A DNA stretch of 64,000 nt from NCBI RefSeq assembly GCF_009711935.1, contig NZ_VIKX01000213.1, forward strand, positions 1-64,000, written 5' to 3'. Made by a program: the position numbers and the translations under genes. The notes beneath the pieces are model-generated. The model made no database searches. It was given only the letters and a program-made list of their open reading frames with translations, and was not told where the DNA came from. Positions 1 through 9,936 of this stretch are shown one piece after another (position 1 is the stretch's first letter; each line of letters begins with the position of its first letter). This DNA is from Dolichospermum sp. UHCC 0259. Lineage in GTDB: Bacteria; Cyanobacteriota; Cyanobacteriia; Cyanobacteriales; Nostocaceae.

Positions 1-43
1 CTCCTATCCCTGTTACTTCCTAATTCCTTTTTAGTGGGGGAGT

Positions 44-1585
44 GTGAACAGTTACACTCGTTTTCCTGCTATGTTTGAATACTTTATCCCTGAAATTTTT
101 ATCCCTATAGATAACCCATTCCCCATGTATACTGCACTAACGACTAGGGGAAGTACAGATACAAATCAGGAAAGACCTATTTTTGATGGTAGATTTTATA
201 TTCCTAATTTTGAAAACTTATATAGAGATAGTCAAAAAGATTGGTTTAAAAAAGATTTAAAATGGTCAATTGAAAACCTCAGATATATTCGCTTATTCCT
301 TAAACATCTTACTTTATACCTCACCGCACACGCAGTTAAAAATCAAATTAAAGAAATTCAATGGTGTATTTCCTACCCTCCTAACTTTTCCCGTCGAGAT
401 AAATATGAATATGCTCAAATGTGGCAAAATATAACCGATGAGTTACAAAATCAAACAGGTATTAAACATCTTTCTCCAAATATCAATGATAACCAATATC
501 TGCGATCAGAAAATTTAGCTTTGGCTCAATATTTCGCTGAATTTGAACAATATGACTTAGTAAATACGACTTGTATTGATATTGGTAATACAGTCTCTAA
601 TATATCTATTTGGCAAAATAACCAGCTTATTCATCAATGCTCACTTAATTTTGGTAAAAGAGATTTATTCTCTCAATTCATCACAACCAATCCTACTATT
701 TTAACAAAATTTGATCCAAATTTTAAGCAAAGCGACTGGAAAAATTTACCAGAAGATGTTTTTTATCAAAAATTAGATGTATGGTTGCGTTTAGAATCTG
801 CTAATTGGTTAGAAACAAAACGAGATAGATTTGTAGAAGATAAAGATTTTCAAGGACTAATTCGCTTAATGGCAATTAGTGTTTCTGGATTGTACTTTTA
901 TATCGGTCAAATTCTCTCAGCTTTACATAAAGAAGGTAAATACACTTTTAATGAAATTACTCCCGTTTACATTGGTGGAATTGGTTCACGTCTCTTGCAT
1001 TGGTTAGCAGAAGGGGGTGAATTTAGCCACAATTCTGAAATCAATAGTTTACTTAGTAGCATTATCAGTGAAGGTTCTGGGTTTCCTAATACAGAAGAAC
1101 TCACACGCATTAGTAAAAATCCTCAAGAAGAAGTGGCTTGTGGGTTAGTTTTAAAAGATAAGAAATTAGATGGGTTAGGTATAAAAGAAAAAGATCCTAT
1201 CATTGCTGGGGAAGATTGTATCATTGGTCAAGAACAGTTTGGCTGGCAAGAACGGTTACAATTGCAAGCAAAGAGTATCAATAGAGGTGACTATCAAATT
1301 CCCACACTCAATCAATTGAAACTATTTCTAGATGCTTTTCATGTTAGTTTAGACCAACTCGGAATTGATGGTATAAAACCTTTAGAACGCTATGAATTAA
1401 AGGAACATTTAGATGATCATGAACCAGATTATAACGAGAAGTTATGGCGAGCGACAGAAAGGGAATTGAAAAATTCATTAATTACCATTGAAGGTAAAGT
1501 TGAAAACATTCGTGAAGAAGCTCCTTTCATCATTGGATTAAAGGCATTGCTGAAAGTTTTAGGGAAAGAATGGGCAGGAAAATAA
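44..1585 (+). CDS. Actin/Hsp70-fold ATPase-like protein, probably N-terminally incomplete
   Basis: The 513-residue product has the pattern of an actin/Hsp70-type nucleotide-binding fold. A phosphate-2-like segment (CIDIGNTVSNISIW, about residues 177-190) is followed by an adenosine-type loop (VYIGGIGSR, about 308-316) and a PQEEVACGLV segment near 360. The N-terminal phosphate-1 motif expected in this fold is absent. The only start is a GTG just after an in-frame stop at 32-34, so the true gene probably began upstream and is either cut by the window edge with a frame change, or decayed. The two genes downstream run the same way with short gaps, which suggests an operon. Substrate and partners are unknown; a filament-forming, chaperone or regulatory ATPase are all possible. 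I infer the fold from motif pattern only. Confidence 0.55.
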   Translation: MNSYTRFPAMFEYFIPEIFIPIDNPFPMYTALTTRGSTDTNQERPIFDGRFYIPNFENLYRDSQKDWFKKDLKWSIENLRYIRLFLKHLTLYLTAHAVKNQIKEIQWCISYPPNFSRRDKYEYAQMWQNITDELQNQTGIKHLSPNINDNQYLRSENLALAQYFAEFEQYDLVNTTCIDIGNTVSNISIWQNNQLIHQCSLNFGKRDLFSQFITTNPTILTKFDPNFKQSDWKNLPEDVFYQKLDVWLRLESANWLETKRDRFVEDKDFQGLIRLMAISVSGLYFYIGQILSALHKEGKYTFNEITPVYIGGIGSRLLHWLAEGGEFSHNSEINSLLSSIISEGSGFPNTEELTRISKNPQEEVACGLVLKDKKLDGLGIKEKDPIIAGEDCIIGQEQFGWQERLQLQAKSINRGDYQIPTLNQLKLFLDAFHVSLDQLGIDGIKPLERYELKEHLDDHEPDYNEKLWRATERELKNSLITIEGKVENIREEAPFIIGLKALLKVLGKEWAGK

Positions 1586-1681
1586 TGTATTTTTCTGGTT
1601 AATAAAAATATCAATTAGCGATTAAATCGCCCTATTATCTTCCCAATTAAATTCACATTTCAAATATTTTGGAGGTTAACA

Positions 1682-2431
1682 ATGGTACAGCTAAAATGTC
1701 CAGTCTGTGGTCAAGAACATATTGAAAGTAAAGTTGAATTTTGTTTAAACTGTTCTTATTTGCTTACTACTTATTCGCCAAATTTATTGGAATATCCTGA
1801 AATACAGCAAAGAGAGAATAAAAGATTACTTTTAGCGAGGGAAGCTTGGAATAAATATTCAAATTTACAAAAACAATTAGAAACAGCTAATGAAGAAGAG
1901 TCACTTTTAAAGCAACAATTACAAGCAGCTAGTGAAGATAATCAACCTTCATTAAATAATTCATCAGTAGAACAATATTTGTCAAAGATATCTAGCAATA
2001 TTCAGTATTTACCAAATATGCTGACTATTTTACAGCAAATACATGAAAATTTAGTTTCTCAATCTTTAGGTAATGGCTTAGTTTCTGCATATAATATTAA
2101 TCCTCATTCCTTATCAGAACAAGCAATAACCGTTTATGAAACTGAATATTCATTTAAACAACGTCTTCTTGGAAAAAAGATTCAACCTATTCTAGAATCT
2201 GATAGTCGGGGTAATTATTGGATTATTACAGAAGGTAATGATGAATATCTTGTCCCAAAAGCAAATATTAAAATTAATGAACATAACTATTTAGCAACTA
2301 TTTCTACCTTTTTTAATTGTTTAGGATATAATTCCAATTCTTCTAATACTTTTACTCTTGTAAAACCAGCAAAGGTATATAAAATAGGAGAACAATGGGA
2401 ATTAATAAAAATCGGTGAATTACAATTCTGA
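1682..2431 (+). CDS. Zinc-ribbon/coiled-coil protein with a C-terminal domain shared with the next gene
   Basis: I do not recognise a named family. The 249-residue protein opens with a compact zinc ribbon: Cys6-x2-Cys9 and Cys21-x2-Cys24. A charged helical stretch at about 45-85 is likely coiled coil. Residues about 150-249 form a separate domain with GNYWII, YLVPKANIKI and FTLVKPAKV. The same signature recurs in the protein encoded just downstream. The ATG is preceded by GGAGG at 1671-1675, a good ribosome binding site. It lies between the actin-fold gene and the coiled-coil gene on the same strand. A role as an adaptor or regulatory subunit of the actin-fold protein is inference from context. 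Confidence 0.7.
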   Translation: MVQLKCPVCGQEHIESKVEFCLNCSYLLTTYSPNLLEYPEIQQRENKRLLLAREAWNKYSNLQKQLETANEEESLLKQQLQAASEDNQPSLNNSSVEQYLSKISSNIQYLPNMLTILQQIHENLVSQSLGNGLVSAYNINPHSLSEQAITVYETEYSFKQRLLGKKIQPILESDSRGNYWIITEGNDEYLVPKANIKINEHNYLATISTFFNCLGYNSNSSNTFTLVKPAKVYKIGEQWELIKIGELQF

Positions 2432-2479
2432 TTTATTTTGGTTTTAAGATATGATTCTAGCTAAGGATTGACATAATAA

Positions 2480-3583
2480 ATGACTAACTTTGATAATCTG
2501 TTCCGTAAAGTTGAAACGTTGTACAAACTGTTATTTCCTCTTGTAGATAGAGTAACTCGTATAGAAAATCACCTGATTGAGCAGGTTCAAGACGGTGCAT
2601 CCATCGTTACTGGACATTTCCAAATTGAAAAAATTACACCTCTAAATATCTCTGAATCTGAATTAGTACAGGTTTATAATGATGTTCCCAAGGTTTTATT
2701 AAAAAATTCAATTATTGCAGAATTAACAACTAAAAGTTATCGAGAAAGTATATACAATGAATCAGTATTTTTAGAAGAAGATAAAAATGGTAAATATTGG
2801 ATTATTGTATGTAATCAAGATTATATTTGGCTTGTACCTAATATTAATATTAAATCAAAAATTCATAAATTAAAAACAGTAGCAAAATTATTTGATTTTC
2901 GTGGTGATACTCCTTTAATAGATACCCATTTTATCTTAATCAAACCTGCAAAGGTATTAAGTTTACCTAATGGAAAGGAATGGAAACTAGAAGAAAAAGG
3001 GATTTTAGAATTTAGTGATCCTTTTTCCCAGATTAAATTTGAACTTCCTGATTTTTCAGAATTGAAAGAAGATACTCATTTAGAAATTCAAAAAATTAAC
3101 CAAACATTAGATAATTTAAAATTGCAGTTTGAACAATCTCAACAAGAACACATAAATTTAGAATCTCAGATCATTAATATATCAGAAATTAGGGATACTC
3201 AAGCAAATAGTCATTTAGAAATATTGAAAATTAACAAACAAATAAATGGTTTGAAATTGCAATTAGAAGAACTTCAACAAGAAAAAACAAACTTAGAATT
3301 GCAAATTAAAAATACACCAAAAATTAATCAACAATTAGATGATTTAAGATTAGAGTTAAATCGTTCTCATGAACTCCGAAAGAGTTTAGAATCTTGTATA
3401 GTAGAAATGTCTAAAGAATTAGATGATTTAAAATTACAACTATCTAATTCTCAAGAAAAACAGAAAGAATTAGAATCCCGTCTAGAGAAAATACCAGTTC
3501 TCAGAGATTATGCTTATCAACAAGACTTGCAAATAGACCTCCTCAAAGTGCGGATAGAATCTTTGGAAAACCGTAAAATTTAA
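2480..3583 (+). CDS. Coiled-coil protein containing the shared NYWII/KPAKV domain
   Basis: The 367-residue protein has a short helical N-terminus. Residues about 62-178 hold the domain also found at the C-terminus of the preceding gene product (GKYWII, WLVPNINIK, FILIKPAKV, then a LEEKGILEF end matching LIKIGELQF). From about 195 to the end it is a long heptad-rich coiled coil with internal repetition (variants of LDDLKLQL and LESQI recur). There are no membrane segments or signal peptide. It starts 48 bases after the zinc-ribbon gene and is probably co-transcribed with it. A scaffold or tether role is likely but unproven; no enzymatic motif is visible. The stop lies 30 bases from the end of a convergent protein kinase gene. 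Confidence 0.68.
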   Translation: MTNFDNLFRKVETLYKLLFPLVDRVTRIENHLIEQVQDGASIVTGHFQIEKITPLNISESELVQVYNDVPKVLLKNSIIAELTTKSYRESIYNESVFLEEDKNGKYWIIVCNQDYIWLVPNINIKSKIHKLKTVAKLFDFRGDTPLIDTHFILIKPAKVLSLPNGKEWKLEEKGILEFSDPFSQIKFELPDFSELKEDTHLEIQKINQTLDNLKLQFEQSQQEHINLESQIINISEIRDTQANSHLEILKINKQINGLKLQLEELQQEKTNLELQIKNTPKINQQLDDLRLELNRSHELRKSLESCIVEMSKELDDLKLQLSNSQEKQKELESRLEKIPVLRDYAYQQDLQIDLLKVRIESLENRKI

Positions 3584-3613
3584 CAACAGTTAAATCCTGA
3601 TATTATTTCACAA

Positions 3614-5404
3614 TTAACACTGTTTTGCACTTTCTGGATTCACAAAATCATGTAAATCAGCATCCCAAATACTAATATAAATAAAATCACAGTTTTGTCG
3701 AATTATTTGACCTTTTACACCACCTTTACTAAAAGTAAAATTATCTATTTGTCGTTGTTGAACTTGTTCCAGTCCTTGTTTAATTTCTGCTGTAGCTTCT
3801 CCATTTAATAAACCATTGAGAGTTGTTTGCATAACTTCAGGTTCTACAGATGATGCAAAAGCTGCCTCTGTTTGTTTTAGCGTTCCAGTTTTCTTATCAA
3901 ATAAGTAGCCTAAATCAATTTTATCAGGAACAATTTTATAAGTAACAGCGCGAGTATTACCCCATAATCCTCTTAAATCTTTCTTTTTACCTAGCGTTTT
4001 TTCTACAACACTTCTTGATGTACCTGTAGGAAATGCTGGTACAGTTTCTCTAATAATATTAGTAACTACTTGATCACGTTTTTCCTTTCTTTTTTTCTTT
4101 AATGTTTCTTTGATAGTTAAAGCCGGTTCTGGTGTGGGAACTACAGATGTTTGTTCCTCTTCATTTTTGATTTCTGGTTGTGGAGTTAATTCTATTGAAG
4201 GAGTAGGAGTATTGTCAGGAATTGACTCTGTGGGTTCAGGTAATATTGAAGGAGTCGGAGATAAAGTTACTTCAGAAATAGGGGTATTTGTATTTGTAAT
4301 TGTTAGGGTTGGAGTTGGGGTTGGTGTTTCTGTGACGCTGGAATTAGTAGCAATAGAATTTGCAGTTTGTGGTCGGTTTATGCTAGAAATAGTTATTGCA
4401 CCCATTAAACTCCCCACCATCACGCCACCAATAATAAACGCTGGTTTTTGCCAAATTTGAGGATTATTCCCAGTCTTAATCACGGGATTTTGAGAAGGTG
4501 AAGATATAGGTTGAATTGGTGCAGCAGGATTGATGCGAATTGTTGCTGCTGTGGGAGGAATATGATTAATCGGTGGAGAAGTAGCAATCCCAGAGTTTAC
4601 AGCATAGAGCATTTTATTAGCAGTAGTAAAGCGATCGCCTGGACGTGGTTCAATCGCTTGAGTTAGTAACATTACTAATTGCTGAGAAATCCCTCCAGCA
4701 AATTGTTGCCAAATAACCTGTCCCGTGTGAGGATGAGTTTCTAACTCTTGAGGATATTTACCCGTAAGTAAATAAATTGCCGTTAAACCCAAACTATAAA
4801 TATCAGTAGCATAAACCGGACGACCAATAGCTTGTTCACTAGGCATAAAACCAGGAGTCCCAATCACCAGAGACTGAGTAGGATGTCCCGCAGCATTGAT
4901 AGTAGTCCGAATAGTTTCCTTAACCGCACCAAAATCAATTAAAACTGGTTTATTATCTATCTCCCGCAAAATAATATTATCTGGCTTAATATCTCGATGA
5001 ATAATCCCCTTACTGTGGACATAATCCAACACAGACAGCAAACTTAAAAGAATATCTCTAACAGTATTTTCCCGTAATTGTCCTTGAGATTGAATCACAT
5101 TAGTCAAAGTTTGACCATGAACCCATTCTTGCACCAGATAAAATAGACCATTTTCCGAGAAATAAGCATAAAGTTTAGGAATTTGGTCATTAGCTTCCCC
5201 CAAATACTCCAACGTCGCTGCTTCCCTCTCAAACCGTTGTTGAATTATTTGATAGATTTGGGGGTCATTGCTGATAGGTTTAAGTTGCTTAATCACACAA
5301 CGACGACGAGAAGGCATATAAGTATCTTCCGCCAGAAAAGTTTCACCAAACCCTCCCGCACCCAAAACCTGAATCACCTGATAACGATTGTTTAGTAACG
5401 TCAT
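3614..5404 (-). CDS. Membrane-anchored Ser/Thr protein kinase (cyanobacterial type)
   Basis: A eukaryotic-like (Hanks-type) kinase of 596 residues. The glycine loop GAGGFGETF is near 15-23, the invariant Lys near 39, the catalytic loop HRDIKPDN near 136-143 and DFG near 157-159. A Pro-rich juxtamembrane stretch leads to one transmembrane helix near 321-343. A low-complexity Thr/Pro linker follows, then a C-terminal domain (about 450-596) of the kind often attached to cyanobacterial kinases. The topology puts the kinase in the cytoplasm and the C-terminal domain outside the membrane, suggesting that it senses an envelope or periplasmic signal. Substrates are unknown. It is convergent with the actin-fold/coiled-coil cluster, so a functional link is possible but not shown. 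Confidence 0.93.
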   Translation of the reverse strand: MTLLNNRYQVIQVLGAGGFGETFLAEDTYMPSRRRCVIKQLKPISNDPQIYQIIQQRFEREAATLEYLGEANDQIPKLYAYFSENGLFYLVQEWVHGQTLTNVIQSQGQLRENTVRDILLSLLSVLDYVHSKGIIHRDIKPDNIILREIDNKPVLIDFGAVKETIRTTINAAGHPTQSLVIGTPGFMPSEQAIGRPVYATDIYSLGLTAIYLLTGKYPQELETHPHTGQVIWQQFAGGISQQLVMLLTQAIEPRPGDRFTTANKMLYAVNSGIATSPPINHIPPTAATIRINPAAPIQPISSPSQNPVIKTGNNPQIWQKPAFIIGGVMVGSLMGAITISSINRPQTANSIATNSSVTETPTPTPTLTITNTNTPISEVTLSPTPSILPEPTESIPDNTPTPSIELTPQPEIKNEEEQTSVVPTPEPALTIKETLKKKRKEKRDQVVTNIIRETVPAFPTGTSRSVVEKTLGKKKDLRGLWGNTRAVTYKIVPDKIDLGYLFDKKTGTLKQTEAAFASSVEPEVMQTTLNGLLNGEATAEIKQGLEQVQQRQIDNFTFSKGGVKGQIIRQNCDFIYISIWDADLHDFVNPESAKQC

Positions 5405-5591
5405 AATTATGAAAAATTACCACTATATTTAATACCAACCTTATATAAAACAGCACAGAAAAATAATCATCCGTATTTATCTGTGTTCATCTGCGTTTAT
5501 CTGCGTTCAATAATTCCGGAAATCTTAAGAACCAGGATAAACAGGATAAGAAAAAATCATTTAATCCTGAAAATCCTGATTCAGACAAAAA

Positions 5592-7499
5592 CTATTTCAC
5601 AGTCGCTAATTCCTTCTTAAAAAAAGCTTGTAAAACAGTTTCCGCAATTTGAGGACTACTCAAACCCAAAGCCGCAAAAGATTGATCCGGTGTAGCATGA
5701 TCTACCAAAATATCAGGAACACCAATCCGCTTCACAGGCACAACAATATCAGCATCAAGTAAAGCCTCAGCCACAGCAGAACCAAAGCCACCCATTAAAC
5801 AACCTTCCTCCAAAGTCACAACCCGGCCAATTTGTTTAGCCAAAGGTAAAATCAACTCAGTATCCAAAGGTTTAACAAAACGGGCATTAATCACAGTTGC
5901 CTCAATGCCATGTTCGCTGAGAATTTCCGCAGCTTGCATTGCCGGGTAAACCATCGTACCATAACCGACAATTAACACATCATCCCCTTGACGGAGAATT
6001 TCTCCCTTACCGATTTCCAACGATTCCCAACCTTCCTCCATTAAGGGGACACCGTGACCATTGCCACGAGGAAAACGCATCGCAATCGGTCCATCTGTGT
6101 AATTAATCCCAGTCACAACCATCCGTTGTAATTCCGCTTCATCCTTGGGGGCCATGACCACAATATTTGGAATACAACGCAGATAAGCAATATCATACAT
6201 CCCTTGGTGAGTTGGACCATCAGCCCCAACAATCCCCGCCCGATCTAAACAGAAGAATACAGGTAGATTTTGAATGCAAACATCGTGAACAATTTGGTCA
6301 AAGGCACGTTGTAAGAAAGTGGAATAAATAGCCGCCACAGGACGCATACCTTCACAGGCTAAACCAGCAGCCAAGGTAACAGCGTGTTGTTCAGCAATAC
6401 CCACATCAATATACTGATTTGGCAATTTAGCTTGTAGTTTATCTAAGCCTGTACCAGTAGCCATTGCGGCTGTGATACCGACAATTTTAGGATTTTGTTC
6501 CGCCAGTGTTACTAAAGTATGAGAAAAGACCTTAGCGTAAGCAGGAGGTTTAGGTTTACTAGAAGGAATCGCTTTCCCAGTAGATAAATTAAAGGGAGTT
6601 TGGGCGTGATAGCCAACTTGATCTTTTTCCGCTATTTCATAGCCTTTACCCTTAGTTGTGACTACATGAACCAAAACCGGTCCAGTAATTTGATGTGCTT
6701 GTTGGAATGTAGTAATTAATTCTTCTAAATTATGGCCATCAACCGGACCCATGTAAGTAAAGCCCAATTCTTCAAAAACTGCACCGACCTTGGGAACTGC
6801 TAACCGCTTCATTCCTTCCTTAATGCGCTCAAGTTCTGGAGAAATAGATTCACCAACAAAGGGAATGTGTTTTAGCTGTTCCTCAATCCCATCTGAGAGA
6901 AACTGCACCGGCGCACTCAGACGCATTTTATTCAGATAACGAGGAATTGCCCCTACGTTGGGAGAAATAGACATCTCATTGTCATTAAGAACCACCAGGA
7001 GATTAGTTTTAGGGAGGTGTCCAGCGTGGTTAATAGCTTCTAGCGCCATACCCCCAGTTAAAGCCCCATCACCAATCACAGCAACGGCTTTAAATTTTTC
7101 CCCTTTCAAGTCACGGGCTAAAGCCATCCCTAAAGCCGCAGAAATACTTGTAGAGGCGTGTCCTGCCCCAAAATGATCAAATTTGTTCTCACAGCGTTTG
7201 AGATAACCTGCAACGCCATCCTTTTGCCGGAGAGTATCGAAATTACTGTAGCGTCCGGTAATTAATTTGTGGGGATAAGCTTGATGTCCTACATCCCATA
7301 TCACTTTATCCCGATCTAAATCTAGGGTTTGGTAAAGTCCCAGAGTTAATTCTACAACTCCCAAGCCAGGACCCAAATGCCCTCCAAAGGCTGCTACGGT
7401 TTGTAAGTGCTTCTCACGAATTTGACGGGCAATTTGTTGCAACTGCCGAATTGACAAACCATGCAACTGGTTAGGATGGGTAATTTCACTCAAGTGCAT
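5592..7499 (-). CDS. dxs: 1-deoxy-D-xylulose-5-phosphate synthase
   Basis: This enzyme condenses pyruvate and glyceraldehyde 3-phosphate in the first step of the methylerythritol phosphate pathway, which feeds carotenoid, phytol and quinone synthesis in cyanobacteria. The 635-residue product is full length. It shows the thiamine diphosphate binding segment [18 protein letters not shown] with the downstream Asn ([12 protein letters not shown]), the [15 protein letters not shown] segment of the pyrimidine domain and the C-terminal transketolase domain. The ATG sits just inside a long upstream region facing the Tic22-like gene. It is transcribed alone as far as can be seen. Identification is firm from conserved sequence throughout. 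Confidence 0.97.
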   Translation of the reverse strand: MHLSEITHPNQLHGLSIRQLQQIARQIREKHLQTVAAFGGHLGPGLGVVELTLGLYQTLDLDRDKVIWDVGHQAYPHKLITGRYSNFDTLRQKDGVAGYLKRCENKFDHFGAGHASTSISAALGMALARDLKGEKFKAVAVIGDGALTGGMALEAINHAGHLPKTNLLVVLNDNEMSISPNVGAIPRYLNKMRLSAPVQFLSDGIEEQLKHIPFVGESISPELERIKEGMKRLAVPKVGAVFEELGFTYMGPVDGHNLEELITTFQQAHQITGPVLVHVVTTKGKGYEIAEKDQVGYHAQTPFNLSTGKAIPSSKPKPPAYAKVFSHTLVTLAEQNPKIVGITAAMATGTGLDKLQAKLPNQYIDVGIAEQHAVTLAAGLACEGMRPVAAIYSTFLQRAFDQIVHDVCIQNLPVFFCLDRAGIVGADGPTHQGMYDIAYLRCIPNIVVMAPKDEAELQRMVVTGINYTDGPIAMRFPRGNGHGVPLMEEGWESLEIGKGEILRQGDDVLIVGYGTMVYPAMQAAEILSEHGIEATVINARFVKPLDTELILPLAKQIGRVVTLEEGCLMGGFGSAVAEALLDADIVVPVKRIGVPDILVDHATPDQSFAALGLSSPQIAETVLQAFFKKELATVK

Positions 7500-8148
7500 A
7501 TTATCGGCTTTTCCTCTTTAGGTCTTCTTTTAGCATGATTTTATTTTCCCACTTCCGGTGGCTTCTAAAATCTGACTGTCGTTAATTGTTGTTGTTTCAC
7601 TATAACTTTTGTAAGTTTTTAAGATTCATAGATAAATTTTTGCTTCATTTTTAGATGAGGGTAATATCAATGTTAAATCCTGGTTTTATCTGTACAATGG
7701 ACAATTAACTTGCATAAATTGTAACTACCAAAATCCGCAAAACACCTTATCAACCGCTTTTTGGTGGTTTTTGGAACGTTATATGTAATCAGATCGTCAC
7801 TAAATGCAGGATTGAATGGCAAAACATCAGGATATTCTTTCTTCTGGGAGAAGACATATAATAGGGTTTTCAGGCTTTTGGGTGGGATAATGGAAATGAA
7901 TAGCCAAGCAAAAATAAAAATAAAATAACTTTAGTGTGTATATTCAGTTTCTACAGGTGATAATATCATCACCACCAAAAGGTTTGACAAAATCCTATTT
8001 CGAGAATTGATAGTTGATACCAAATAGCTACCATAAGTTTTTTGTAAAATAAATGGTTTGCTATATAACTAAACCTAGTTATTGGTTATAAATCTGACGA
8101 TTCGTCTAAGTGCTGGCATTAATGAAATTATTGAGGTGAGGAGTGATC
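7500..8148. other. Divergent intergenic region between dxs and the Tic22-like gene
   Basis: This 650-base AT-rich region must hold promoters for both divergent genes. I see no open reading frame of interest. A short inverted repeat, GGTGAT-n6-ATCACC, lies at about 7958-7975, and a TTGACA at 7984-7989 is followed 17 bases later by TTGATA, a weak -35/-10 candidate for the rightward gene. Nothing else in it could be assigned. Confidence 0.4.
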
Positions 8149-8922
8149 ATGAAATTATTAGTACGTTGGGGATTGACATTGGGTTTAGCTGGTAGTGTGA
8201 TGTTTGGAGGCGTATTGGGAATCAATAATCTCCCAGTCTTTGCCTTACCACAGGAGCAAGTGGTAAAAACTTTACAAGAAGTACCCGTTTTTACACTGAC
8301 TAATCCCAAGGGGGAATTTGTAGTTATCTCTAGAAAAAATCAAGAAAAAACTATCTCTCAAGTAGGGTTTTTTCTGAGCAAGAAAGATGCTCAATCTTTC
8401 CTGGAACAGCGACTAAAAAAAGAAAATCCTCAGTTAGCAAGCACTATCCAAATCACACCTGTTTCTTTAGCGGAATACTATAAATTAGTCGTAGAAAATA
8501 ATAAGAAGAAAGACTCTAATGTAGTTTTTACCTTAGTTCCCAAGAAAGAACAGGTAGATCAGGCAATAGCCATGCTGAATAGCAGCGGTAAAACAGACAA
8601 GAAATTTGATGGTATTCCTTTGTTTGTACCAAAATTTAAGCAAGAAAATAGCTATTTAACAATTCCCAAAGGACAAGCAGGAAAGGAGCGATTAATTCCT
8701 TTCTATTTTGATAAAGAACAAGCAGTGGCTCTTTTAGAAGAATTTAAAAAGGTTAAACCACAGGAAGCGGCTAATACAGAAATTCAAGTATTAGATTTAT
8801 ATAGAGTGATTGATACACTCAGTAGTAGTAATGATCCTAGCACTAATAAAATTTTCTTATTTCCTTCACGGGAATCAATAGAATTTATTCGTTCTATAGT
8901 TCCCACTCAACCGAAGAAATAG
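8149..8922 (+). CDS. Tic22-like family protein
   Basis: The product (257 residues from this ATG) has an N-terminal signal-type segment (basic start, hydrophobic core, ending near NLPVFALP) and then the Tic22 fold pattern: LQEVPVFTLTNPKG near 45, VGFFLSKKDAQSFLEQ, then the second half IPLFVPKFKQ and IPFYFDKEQAVALLEEFKK, the two half-repeats typical of the family. Cyanobacterial Tic22 acts in the thylakoid lumen or periplasm as a chaperone in outer-membrane biogenesis and is related to the chloroplast import component. An upstream GTG at 8143 is possible, but GAGGAG at 8138-8143 is well placed for the ATG. prmC follows 22 bases downstream and may be co-transcribed. Confidence 0.88.
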   Translation: MKLLVRWGLTLGLAGSVMFGGVLGINNLPVFALPQEQVVKTLQEVPVFTLTNPKGEFVVISRKNQEKTISQVGFFLSKKDAQSFLEQRLKKENPQLASTIQITPVSLAEYYKLVVENNKKKDSNVVFTLVPKKEQVDQAIAMLNSSGKTDKKFDGIPLFVPKFKQENSYLTIPKGQAGKERLIPFYFDKEQAVALLEEFKKVKPQEAANTEIQVLDLYRVIDTLSSSNDPSTNKIFLFPSRESIEFIRSIVPTQPKK

Positions 8923-8944
8923 ACAATTATTTTTACCTCCTGAT

Positions 8945-9853
8945 ATGTTAAAGCCAAATTATAAGGTTTCTGGATTAGAACTTTGGCAGTGGCGAAAGAC
9001 CGCAATTCAAGCGGCTATAGCTGCGGATATATCCCCAATGGAGGTAGATTGGCTCTTATTAACAATAGCTGATTTAGACCGCTTGGCACTGCGTTTGGAG
9101 TCTTTCAAAACATGGCAGGAAATCCCCGTACAATTGTCTTTAACCGACTTAGAGCAATTGTGGCAAAGGCGATTAGATGACCGTTTACCGGTTCAGTATA
9201 TTGCGGGGACGACGGCTTGGCGAAAGTTTCAACTCACTGTATCCAATGCGGTCTTAATTCCTAGACCAGAAACAGAGATATTAATTGATTTGGCTGTGAC
9301 TGCTGCTAATGATGAGGTAAAAACAGGACATTGGGCGGATTTGGGGACGGGTAGTGGGGCAATATCAATCGGTTTAGCTGAAGTCTTGACAAATGCCACT
9401 ATTCATGCTGTAGATATTAGTCCTGCTGCTTTAGCCGTAGCTGAAACCAATGCTGAAAATTTGGGTTTTGGGAAACGGATTCAATTTTATCAGGGTTCTT
9501 GGTGGCAACCTCTAGAATCTCTCAAGGGTCAGTTTAGCGGTATGGTATCAAATCCGCCCTATATTCCGAGTGATACGGTCTTAACTTTACAGCCAGAAGT
9601 GGTGAAACATGAACCCCATTTAGCTTTAGATGGTGGTAAGGATGGTTTAGACTATATTCGTCATTTAATTAATGTTTCCCCTGATTATTTGCGTCCTGGG
9701 GGGCTGTGGTTAATTGAAATGATGGCAGGACAGGCGGAAACGGTGCGGGAATTATTGGTAAGTAATGGTAATTATGGCAATATTTCTATTCATGCTGATT
9801 TAGCGGGAATTGAACGTTTTGCTGTGGCTTTTAAACAAGACTCTGACTACTGA
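8945..9853 (+). CDS. prmC: Peptide chain release factor N5-glutamine methyltransferase
   Basis: PrmC methylates the glutamine of the GGQ motif in release factors RF1 and RF2 and so improves translation termination. The 302-residue product has the family's helical N-terminal domain, the RPETE segment near 107-111, the S-adenosylmethionine loop DLGTGSGAI at about 132-140 and the catalytic NPPY at 203-206. These together distinguish it from other methyltransferases. It follows the Tic22-like gene by 22 bases. Its 3' end converges on glyA across an 83-base gap filled by two hairpins. Confidence 0.96.
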   Translation: MLKPNYKVSGLELWQWRKTAIQAAIAADISPMEVDWLLLTIADLDRLALRLESFKTWQEIPVQLSLTDLEQLWQRRLDDRLPVQYIAGTTAWRKFQLTVSNAVLIPRPETEILIDLAVTAANDEVKTGHWADLGTGSGAISIGLAEVLTNATIHAVDISPAALAVAETNAENLGFGKRIQFYQGSWWQPLESLKGQFSGMVSNPPYIPSDTVLTLQPEVVKHEPHLALDGGKDGLDYIRHLINVSPDYLRPGGLWLIEMMAGQAETVRELLVSNGNYGNISIHADLAGIERFAVAFKQDSDY

Positions 9854-9855
9854 TT

Positions 9856-9874
9856 GGGCGCAGGCCCTGCGCCC
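9856..9874. repeat. Short GC-rich palindrome between prmC and glyA
   Basis: GGGCGCAG-GCC-CTGCGCCC forms an eight-pair stem directly after the prmC stop. A close copy lies at 36867-36885 between ctaC and ctaD. Both copies are followed by a CCTACA-like tail, which marks a dispersed element rather than a dedicated terminator. Confidence 0.7.
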
Positions 9875-9893
9875 CTACATCCTGCTGTATATT

Positions 9894-9930
9894 TTGGATT
9901 TTGGATTACTGGTATTAACCCAAAATCCAA
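9894..9930. terminator. Candidate bidirectional terminator between prmC and glyA
   Basis: TTGGATTTTGG at 9894-9904 pairs with CCAAAATCCAA at 9920-9930, an 11-pair stem with a 15-base loop placed exactly between two convergent genes. There is no clear T-run, so termination efficiency is uncertain. Confidence 0.5.
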
Positions 9931-9936
9931 GGTTGT

